From Butyriboletus loyo (Eukaryota > Basidiomycota > Agaricomycetes > Boletales > Boletaceae), in contig JBBPSI010000084.1 in assembly GCA_038093515.1 (NCBI GenBank), positions 1 through 64,000 on the forward strand: 64,000 nt of DNA, in the 5' to 3' direction. The translations under genes and the position numbers were made by a program. Position 1 is the stretch's first letter; every line of letters begins with the position of its first letter. Positions 35,969 through 44,923 of this stretch are shown piece by piece. A model generated the notes under the pieces. It was given only the letters and a program-made list of their open reading frames with translations, had not been told where the DNA came from and did not search any database.

Positions 35969-37644
35969 TCATAAAAAACGGACCGAGCCTCTTTGCATGT
36001 GATCTCCAGAGCCTTGTCCGCTAGGAGACGCATTTTTATTTGGATCGTGGGGGTCAACAGCCTTGGTAGCACTAGATGCTTTGTCCTGTAACGTCTGATG
36101 AGTCCATGCATATAATCTCGAGGATCAACGGAACCTTTGGTTTTGCAGGATATTTTGCGACCGTTCGCTAAGATGATGTGTTAAACGCACGGGATCCGAA
36201 TGTCTATCAAGAGCACTCACTCGCTTCCGTTTACCTGCAGCCATCCACGAAGGACCGTCATTTGCGACGTCCACTCTCGCCGGCGACTGGGAAAGAGATC
36301 GATGATTGGCAGGCGCGTTCAACTTTCTGGCAACAGGACTGGATGGATGCGAAGCGGGGCCCTTCTTGCTCTTCTCAATCCTCGTATGTACCCACTTTTT
36401 AAGCTTTGGAATGCCACGAGACGACTGGGTGGTGTCGCGATGTTCCCCTGGACTCGCCTCTGGAGGGTAGGTCACTGGTACATCTGACGACTGCTCACCT
36501 CAGAGGCTGCCGGAGATGGCGGCTGCAGCAGCGTCAACACGGAAGTAAGAGTAGAATACAGTTACTGCTAACCTCGTCAAAGTCGAACTCGGGAGCGGGC
36601 GTGCTCGACGGCACGTCAACCTACACGATCATGAGAACTCGCGTCGAATGAGAAAAGAACGAATGAATACCTCGAGATCACTAGTTGATGTCTAATGTTG
36701 TGTGTGATGAGATGGTGCTGCATGGCGAATAGACAAATACTTACATACGATTCGGGGAGAATCTGACCAAGGTCGCGTACAAAGACTTTCCCATCAAATT
36801 GACCAGTGGCCAGATAGCGATTATCTGGGGAGAGGGCGATCGAGAATATCGAATCGCTGATCTCGATGGAAGAGCGAATCTGGGAGAGAGTTGACGTGTC
36901 GAGGAAGAAGATGGAAGACATTCCATATGCAGCAATGAATCTGCCATTCGCTGCTGGAACGATGGACCAGACCTTGCTGTGGAAAGCCGGCGACTCGGCG
37001 ACCTGGGACCCCGTGGACACAGCGAAAGACCTGAGTTTGGCGTCATTTGTTGCCGCGAGGATTTGCTGGCCATCGCTGGACCATGCGAGTGTCAGAATTG
37101 TGTCGGTCTTGATGGTGATGAGTTCATCGCCAGTGCGACTGCTGAGAACACGGATCGAGCCTTGAAAGCAGCAAGTGGCGATGTGCTCGCCATTTGGTGA
37201 GAATTTGATTCGATGGAGTTGATCATCATATTGAAGTGGGCCAACGAGTCTCTCCCCTGTTGTTATGCTCCAAATGCTCAATTTCCTGTCATCATTTGCA
37301 GTCCCAGTAGCAAACATCGTCGAATCTGGGGAGACATCGACTGAAATCACCCAGTTGTTCCCATCCACCTCGATGGCCCTTGTATGCAGCTCTGCGTCCC
37401 ACACGGTTGCACCCCGATTGGTCCCGCATACTACCCATTGGTGATCTCTTGACACAGAGATGTCAAGCACGTTCATTCCCGTTTGGTTTCCGACCTCTTG
37501 ACTGTCTTCAAGTCGCCATCGTCGAATCCCATCGATACTCCCACCCAAAAGATGCTTTTCGTCGGACTGGAATGCGACTGCGTGCGCTACACTAGAGCGA
37601 CCGGTGTCAAGTACTATTGTTGGGTCTTGCTGGATTGTCAACAT
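35969..37644 (-). pseudogene. WD40 + tail gene, array copy 7 (propeller open, tail frameshifted)
   Basis: Exon 1 (36745-37644, ATG at 37644) is fully open and is the most diverged propeller of the array, with variable positions SVAH, NWVI, DSIF and GQF. In the type II tail exon one base is missing at about 36,496 compared with c4 and c6 (GAGGTGAGC against GAGGTAGAGC on the minus strand), which shifts the frame after PPSPAASEV and gives an early stop. The original frame resumes open at MTYPPEASPG and runs to QRASVRFL (stop 35969-35971). A truncated protein with a complete propeller is still possible, so whether the gene is dead is open. Confidence 0.7.
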
Positions 37645-38290
37645 TCAATACAATCATTCTTCGCAGCTACCACGCACCTGTCTTCGTCGACGACATCCTG
37701 AACGATGGTCACTGTCGTGGAGTTCAAAGAGTGGGAGAACGATGGTGTCGGTTCACTCCTGGTGCGCAAAGCCGCTCTAGAAACTCGTTTCATTATTCTC
37801 CATATGGGTCTTATCCAAGGGTCGTTCTACCCTGGGATTTGTGAGTGTTACCATATCTTGACTGCAGCACTCGTTTCACGACCGGTCTACAATCCCCATC
37901 AGACCCACTCGCGCCACCCCGCTCCTAAAAGAATTCAATCACCCTCTCGAACAGGGAGCGCTCTCACTCCAGAAGCATCTTTTCCATAATGTGGGAGATG
38001 AATGATTGCACCACCCGAACCCGAACCGCCCGAACCTGAATCGCATCACACTCACGTTCAAGGAACAGCCTCTACGTTTCGCATTCGCTGCTCGGACAGG
38101 TGCACGCTGCACGTGCGTCCGGAAGTCGAACGATTGCGCTTACATATAGCCTTCGTTGACGCCAATAATGCCTTCGGGCGACAGATTTATCGTGGGTAAA
38201 CTGTATTATTGGCATCCGCATGTAAGCCACAATGTCTCTCGAGTACTATACCAAGCTGTTGCTGCGGGTGCGGTATGCGGCCAGTGTGAT
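37645..38290. repeat. 5' flank of WD40 copy 7
   Basis: Diverged copy of the common flank, with TTCGTCGACGACATCCTGAA and a CGACTGGTCTACAATCCCCAT-like tract. No gene. Confidence 0.5.
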
Positions 38291-39250
38291 CAACTGCACG
38301 ACGCGTTCTCATGTTTGTTTGTTTTTCAACCCATTTTTAGCAGCCCCGTATTTACACAGAACATGCAAGATCGACAACCCAGTTGGTGGACTCTTGCGGA
38401 ACCTCGATACGTTCTATCTATACCGGCGTCGTTTCGCGGATAGATGTTGACCAGTGGTTCTTGATCAACTCTTCGTATAGATACGATAGGGCATTTCTCA
38501 AATGTGTTACCGAGATGATGGCGGTAAAAGCCGAGTCCGACGAGAACAATAGGGGCGGGCCCTTCGATGAGTCTGGTCTTCTCCTACGCGTCGTCTCGAT
38601 CGTAGACTATCATCGCACCGTGCGAGGGACCCTCGTCACGTTTACGTTGAAGTGTGCATGAAAGAACGTCTCCAACACACGACCGAGGAGCCCCTCAACA
38701 ATCGTTCAGCGATGCGCCTTGGGAAATGTCTCCACACGTGTTACATATACTCCAGCATAGTATTTGATCGAAAGGTCCTCTGAGCGTGCTGCCGTGTAGG
38801 GTGGTCGGGGAGAGTAGCGTTACCAGGGATGGTGGAGCCAGCCCCTCGATGCGCATGATGGGCCGCTGGAACGAATCTGAGCGGCATCAATGTATTCGAT
38901 CACCTATTCCCTATTCACAAACCTTCCGCGATAATCCCGCGTTTCGAGCACTCACAAGAAAAACATCGAGGCGGGAGGAACGCGACATAATCCTAACGCA
39001 TACTCTCATCTTGCCAATTTTCAAAGCTTCAGGTTTGTGCTGCAACAGCTCGAATCACTCAGAGAGGAGGGGCTCGGCCGGATTTTGCCGGATTAATCAG
39101 TGGAGCGGAGTAGACCAAGGGACTGGCGTGCATGTAGGAGTGAATAACCAAGCGAGCATGGGTTTACCAGAACTTATACTACTAATAGTGATGCAAGACT
39201 CAAACTCGTACACATACTCCGAACGATTCAGCAATGTATCAAGTACATCA
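38290..39250. other. No recognisable gene
   Basis: Plus-strand frames of 92 (38383-38661) and 187 codons (38786-39349) are present, without domains. The right end overlaps the 3' flank of the WD40-less unit that follows. Confidence 0.35.
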
Positions 39251-39805
39251 AATCACCTGGATCAATGCGTCCCGTCTCCGGTACCTGATCCACCACATAT
39301 CCATGCGCGCAATCTTCTCGAAAGGGTAGGTTTGTTTGGTTCTTCCTGATGATGCTCCACGGTGAGTGAGTCTCACGATATACGTTCGAGGGAAGGCACG
39401 CGCACCGTCATCGCACCGAGATAGGTGGTAGCTTGAGCCGGAGCTCTCGGATGTTGTGCCTAATAGAAAATGAGCGATCACTACGAGAGAGACGATCAAA
39501 AGAAGAGACGGACTGAGGTTGCAGATGGTGGTTCCGAGTTGCGACGGGTATTCGGATGCCAAAGCAGCGACGTTCGATGCTGTCACGTCTAATGAGTTCC
39601 GCGTGCACACACTCACGCTCGAGGAGCAACGGGCGCCGAACCTTTGGTGTCACATTAATGTGTTTCTCGACCGTTCGCTAAAATGACAACGATTGTTCGA
39701 CACGCCGCATCGGACCTTCTATCAAGGCAGAACCACTCACCGGCGGGCGTTTACCACCCATCCTTTCGTGCAGCAACAAGTACAAGTTCAACTCGAGTCA
39801 GTGGA
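39250..39805 (-). pseudogene. Tail-only remnant of a WD40 unit (c8)
   Basis: Minus-strand sequence corresponds to the last exons of the type II tail (CGTTCGCTAAAATGA junction, SERSQN-like text) and to the end of the tail exon, here ARKDGWVVNARR in place of GPSWMAAGKRKR. At about 39,800 it joins WD40 5' flank text directly, so the propeller, microexon and most of the tail exon are missing. Confidence 0.5.
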
Positions 39806-40660
39806 GTGGGTCGAACTAGAAACAAGGGCCAGAGTACGCTGTCGTCGGCGGCTTTCGAAGAACGAAAAGAAAGAGGTGTGTCGCTTTTTCCGCGTGGTGC
39901 ATCGCTTGGTGACCACGTTTTTTGTATTCTCGATATGGGTCCTTCAGGGCGCCTCGTGTCTTTTTGGCCTCTACTCAAATTCCAGCAAGCCGACCTCGCT
40001 GCGACGACCAAGCGATGACGTTGTGGAATAGCAAAGCAGTCGTCGTCAATATCGGCGAGGCCTTTCCAAGGCTACGCTTCCCATACGAATTTCAAGTGCG
40101 CGTGCGCTTCATATCATAGCCTGGCTGCGAGACTCGGTTCACGACGAGCAGGCACCATCCGCATTAGACCCGCTCGCAACACAGGTCCCACGTGTATAAT
40201 TCTCGGACCCGCTCTCTCTGACAGGGGGGGACGGGGGAAAACGGAACGCGTCGTACTCTGGAATACAATGAATGTTTTCGACAAGGTAGGAAAACGAAAT
40301 GTGTATATATACGTACCCCGCTCGCACTCGCACTCGCTGCAAATAGTATTGATAGGTTGGACCAGGTGGACGGCGCGCGCGTCTCGTCTCTCCGGATTCG
40401 AATGGTCGCGCGCTCGAAAGATGTTCTCGAACAAGATGGTAGACGAATATGTGTACCACCCCGAACACGGAGACCACGTCACATTCACATTCACATTCAC
40501 GTCCATCATCATATATATATGTATAATCGCCGCTTCAGAACAGCCCTCCGGGCTCGCTCGAACGATTGCCTGCCTCGTTGGCACCGGCCGTGCTTTTAGA
40601 CGCCCAAACGACGACGCATACAAGTATTGTGTCGTATGTTCTAATATATAGAAGCCACGG
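39805..40660. repeat. Diverged WD40 5' flank and extension (unit c8)
   Basis: FFVFSIWVLQGASCLFGLYS corresponds to the FSIWVATASCLWRLF reading of the normal flank. The rest matches 44.0-44.65 and 46.6-47.22 kb. It carries a hexamer repeat (ACATTC, about four units) at about 40,480 and a short AT dinucleotide run. Confidence 0.45.
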
Positions 40661-40704
40661 AAGTGACTCGACGACGCCGGAGATATCATCTCTTACAAGT
40701 CACC

Positions 40705-41000
40705 CAGACTTCCAAAAGCGTCACGTACTTCCTTGTCACCGACGTGTACGGCCGTAGTACCCAGAACGCCTCGGGCGTGGATTCACCTGCGACGGACTCG
40801 CACAGTTCCACGCATAGACCACGCGGCTCAATGTTGCCTTTCCAATCGCAGCAAAGTTAGTCCCGGGTATCAAGCATTTGGGTGTACGAACACGACCTCT
40901 TGTGTTATCCGCAACGGAACGTTGAACGATCGGATTCTATGTTAACCCGGAAATTTGTTTTCATTGGATCCCAGGGTTAGCGGCACGTAATCGATCGGAT
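40705..41000 (+). pseudogene. GDSL/CE16 esterase relic 4 (3' half)
   Basis: FLVTDVYGRSTQNASG, then SPGYQAFGCTNTTSCVIRNG, as in relics 1 and 3. The DGVLG block is deleted. Dead. Confidence 0.62.
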
Positions 41001-41004
41001 ATCG

Positions 41005-41425
41005 GGTCTGACCATTTGCCGACGACGTCCTCACCGATGGTACACAGTCGTGGGGTTCGAAAAGCGAAAAAGCGAGGTCTGTAGGTTTACTCGCGGTGCG
41101 CAAAGTTGTTGTTACAAATATGTGTTCTGTTATTGTTGCTATGCGTCTGTTCATGCAAGTGGCTCGTGGCAAGACCGTTGGCCAACTCGCGACGTTCGAT
41201 GCACAAAACGCATGCATTCCGGGTCCTCCTGTACAGGTAGTGCTCATAATCCTCACCACATGATCTGGGAGGCGAATACATGCACCACCTGAACCCCAAT
41301 AACGTTCACACTCGCATCCATATTCCGCGTTTCCGCGTTCGCTGCCATAGGCGTCGGACACGTGGACGTGTCTCTCCGTGCTTTGATTGGTTGTACTCAC
41401 ACTCATGCTTCGTTGACACTAGCAG
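41005..41425. repeat. WD40 5' flank without a WD40 gene (solo copy 2)
   Basis: Same arrangement as at 12.63-13.10 kb: esterase relic, then flank (GCCGACGACGTCCTCACCGA), then a YTM1 relic. Confidence 0.5.
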
Positions 41426-41429
41426 TACC

Positions 41430-41860
41430 TTCGGACGGACGTCAGATTACCGTCAGCATGGGCAGACTGCATCTCAGGCATCCACTTGGAAGAGTGTTCC
41501 AACCATATTCATGGGCGAGGGTGAGCGAAGGTCGGAGATGGGGACTGACGGCCTGGTCGGTAGACGACGCGGGCACGGTGGCTGTCAGGTGTAAGTACCA
41601 GACCAGGCATCGGTCGTTCAGGGACTCGGACAGCATACATGGCAAAGATAAAAATAAATGAAAACGACATGGGGAAGCTTGAAATCGATTTTCCATACGC
41701 TACCTAAAAATTCAAAGGATAAGGGAGGTGTGTATCCATACACACCGCCGGCTCTGACGACTCACGTTTGTACTGTAGAGTCAAACCCACAACTGCATAC
41801 CCGCTCGTTCGATCTGGGCGCAGAGTCCGTCTTGGATACTTGTGCCATGTGGGACGTAAC
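41430..41860 (-). pseudogene. YTM1 relic f
   Basis: The minus-strand reading LVWYLHLTATVPASSTDQAV corresponds to the LDLVVTPDGH region in a shifted frame; the right end (CCCGCTCGTTCGATCTGGGC) matches intact YTM1 near 48.14 kb. Internal deletions relative to the gene. Confidence 0.62.
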
Positions 41861-42250
41861 CCTCTCCGCAATGACCCCCTTTCTCACACCACAAAACCCA
41901 TTCTACGTCTAATTGCAAGCGGCAGAAACGGCCATGTAGGCCGGTGACCTTGCACTCTCGATCAAGATGTTCCTCGTGGTAGTCGATAAGATCGACGACG
42001 ATCATTCCTAGTCCCACGTGGAACCGACGTCTCTTGGGATCAATTTATGCGTTTACCACGCGTGGTGTAGGAGATGCATCGTGCGCGATTGCACGGATTG
42101 TGACGAGATCTCCCTCCAACATCCTTACTTCTGAAACACGTTGAGATGTTTTGACGAGCTTTCAACGGAGTGTTTACAGGTCGCATATTCGCGCCCTAGT
42201 CAAAAGGAAAAGGGTGAGAAGAGATGTTTGCATCCACGGGGGAAATGTGA
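41860..42250. repeat. Spacer shared with 13.38-13.65 kb
   Basis: Direct match to the spacer beyond YTM1 relic c. No gene seen. Confidence 0.45.
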
Positions 42251-44923
42251 TCGAAAACCTCACCCTGAGGATACGTGCCTGACTCTTGCTGTTGTAGTCG
42301 AGAGTGAGTCCACAACATAACCGTAAGGAAAGGATGCGCACCATCAGATGGACCGGCCCCCGCCTCAAATATTCTAGTCCCCCTCTGTTATCTTTGCATT
42401 CACTCGCAGGTTGCTCTGTCCTAGGCTTGATATGCTGTAACTGGGGTATCCTCGCCCCGCCCACATGTTTAGCGCTCCAGTCCAACTCTCTGTAGAACTC
42501 GCCCATGCCAATGAGATCAGGAATGTGCCTTGTCTTTGCGAGTTGGCTGGCCGACTTGTTTGCTGGCATGCCTCTCGCTCGGCGTTGGATCCCCAAAGGC
42601 GTGCTGACACGTTGATCACGACAACGGGGTTTGTACTAGGTCTGGCGGTGTCATTGTCTATCGCGATTTGGGGGCTCACTGTCGTGGACGATCGTCCTCG
42701 CCGTCACGGGGCTCATGCAATTTGCATCTTGTGCCAGCGACCATCGATTTCGGGGTGGGGTAAAGCTTCACTGGAGTGTCGCGACTAGGCTTGTTTCGTG
42801 TCCGTCGGAATGCCAACGAGAGTGTCTCGAATACATGACCGAGGAGCGTTCGCAGTGGGTCGTGTAGGGTGTCTTGGAAGTGCCTCGGGTGAGTGTTACG
42901 TAGACTCCAATATGATAGTTGATTGGGTTGTTTCAGGCCATCTGAACGTGCTGTTTCCGAAATGTGTCGTGTGCGATGATCAGGAGAGTAGAATCCTCAT
43001 TGGTGTCATCATCACTTGCAGAGAGTGATCATCGATCATCGATGTAGGTTTCCCAGGACGAGTAGCGAACAGAGTTCCCCCCCTTCTCAGCGGCCATGGA
43101 GTAAATATCCTAGCGAGGCTCGAGTTCAAGCATGGACGAGCTTATCGAGAGTCATACATGATAGTGCTGTGAGGCGACACAAAACTGTTCTACATACTCA
43201 CAATTCAGAACGGTATACATTATATTGGATCAGGTGGATCAGTGCGTCCCATCTCCGGTGCCCGGGCCTGAGCCACAACACATCCATGCGGGAAACTTCC
43301 TGCCTGACTCCCGCTGTTGCAATCCAGCATGAGTCCACGACCCAATCGTAAGGAAAGTACGCGCACCGTCAGATGGACCCCCTTTGCGGAGGATTGAGAC
43401 AGATCATGTGTTTGTTGTTCCTATCATGAAATGAGCTGTTATAACATGGTACATAACAATCAGAAAAAGACGGACCGAGCCTCCTTGGGTTTGATCTCCA
43501 GTGCCTTGTCCGCGATGAGAAGCATTTTTGCTCGGAGCGCCAGAGTAAGGATGCTTGTATATTTGCACCTGTAATGTGTGATGAATGCCTGCATTCAAAC
43601 TCGAGGAACGACGAACATCTGGTTCCACATAAGTGGGTTTTGGAACCGTTCGCTGAAACGACTTGTTCGACACGCCGCATCGGACCGTCTATCAAGGTAG
43701 AACACTGACCCAGACCATCCTTTCGGTGCAACAACAAGTACAAGGTCAATTCGAGTCGCTGAAGTGGGATGAACTAGAAAGTAAAGGTACGCTGTTCGTC
43801 TGCTTTCGAAGAGCGAAAGGAAAGAGGTATTTCGGTGGTGTATCGTGGTGACCACGTTTTTTGTATTCTCCATATAGGCCCTTCAGATGTGAGGCACAAG
43901 CTTACCTACATTCCTGTGTATCTAGAATGACAATCGTTCGGGTATTTCTTCTACGGATGGATCATGGCGGTGAGTCTGCTTACATCAGGGCATCTCGTAT
44001 CTTTTTGGCCTCTACTCGAATTCCAGCAAGCTTGACCTCGCTGCGACGACCAAGCAATGGCAAAGCGGTCGGCGTCAGTATCGGCGAGGCCTTTCCAAGG
44101 CTACGCTTCCCGTGCGAATCTCAAGTGCGTGCGCATGCGCGTTCACATCATAGCCTGGCTGCAAGACTCGGTTCGCGACGAGTAGGCACCATCCACATTA
44201 GAATTAGAACCCGCTCGCAACATACGGTATACCACGCAGAAAACACGTGTGTAATTCCTGGACTCGTGCTCTCTCTCTCTGATAGGGGGGGACACGTTCT
44301 CGACAAGATGGGAAACCCGGACTCGGACAAGCTGCAGATAATATTGACGACACGCGCGCGTCTCGTCTGTCTGGACTCGAATGGTCGCGCACTCAAAGAA
44401 TGAGACCACGTCACATCAGAACAGGAACGACTCGCGCTTGCTGTCCCATATGGATGTAGGGATGGGTTGGACATCGCACACGTCACGATACGCATGTCCT
44501 CCGGGCTCGCTCGAATGGTTGCCAACTTGCGCGCCCTCGTTGACACCGGCCGTCTTTGGATACCCCAACGACAACTTCCCGGGCTCACCACGCATACACT
44601 GTGTCGCGCGCATCCCTAATATATGGAAACCACGAAAGCGACTCGACGCCGGAGATGACTCTCAGGTACTACGCCGAGCTGTTAGTGCAGGTTCCCGTTT
44701 AGATGATCGATATTTTACATCATCCATAGACGTTTGCATGCAGATCCACCATGTAGCATGCTTTTATTACTTTCCTCTCTGTCCTCCCTCCACTTTTTTT
44801 CTTCATCTGTCGCACCCTCACATCTCTATGGAAAACCCGTCCCTCTATGCAGCACCTGCCGCGTCCTCCACGCCTCCATAAATTCGAATCAGATGCGCAA
44901 ACCAACGGTTTCACTTGGTCAAC
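42251..44923. repeat. Tandem duplication, left copy (2.67 kb)
   Basis: Matches 44,924-47,518 base for base over long stretches, offset 2,673-2,674 up to about 43.5 kb and about 2,659 further right. It contains the CELAGRLVCWHASRSAL tract, a NANE-type relic, a type II tail remnant (minus, 43,369-43,760), WD40 5' flank text and, at its right end, the last bases of a YTM1 3' end (TCACTTGGTCAAC). Confidence 0.8.
43369..43760 (-). pseudogene. Tail-only remnant of a WD40 unit (c9)
   Basis: DCYVPCYNSSFHDRNNKHM corresponds to DYCVPCYKSSFHIRHNKRT in the 3' region of c4, c6 and c7. SERFQN matches SERSQN across the intron. The tail exon ends in a degenerate form and then joins 5' flank sequence: the propeller exon is absent. 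Confidence 0.55.

Noticed and set aside
40114..40689. A 191-codon minus-strand frame in unit c8.
   Set aside because: Low-complexity Val-Asn text comes from a hexamer repeat, and the frame is broken in the sister units at 44.2 and 46.8 kb.
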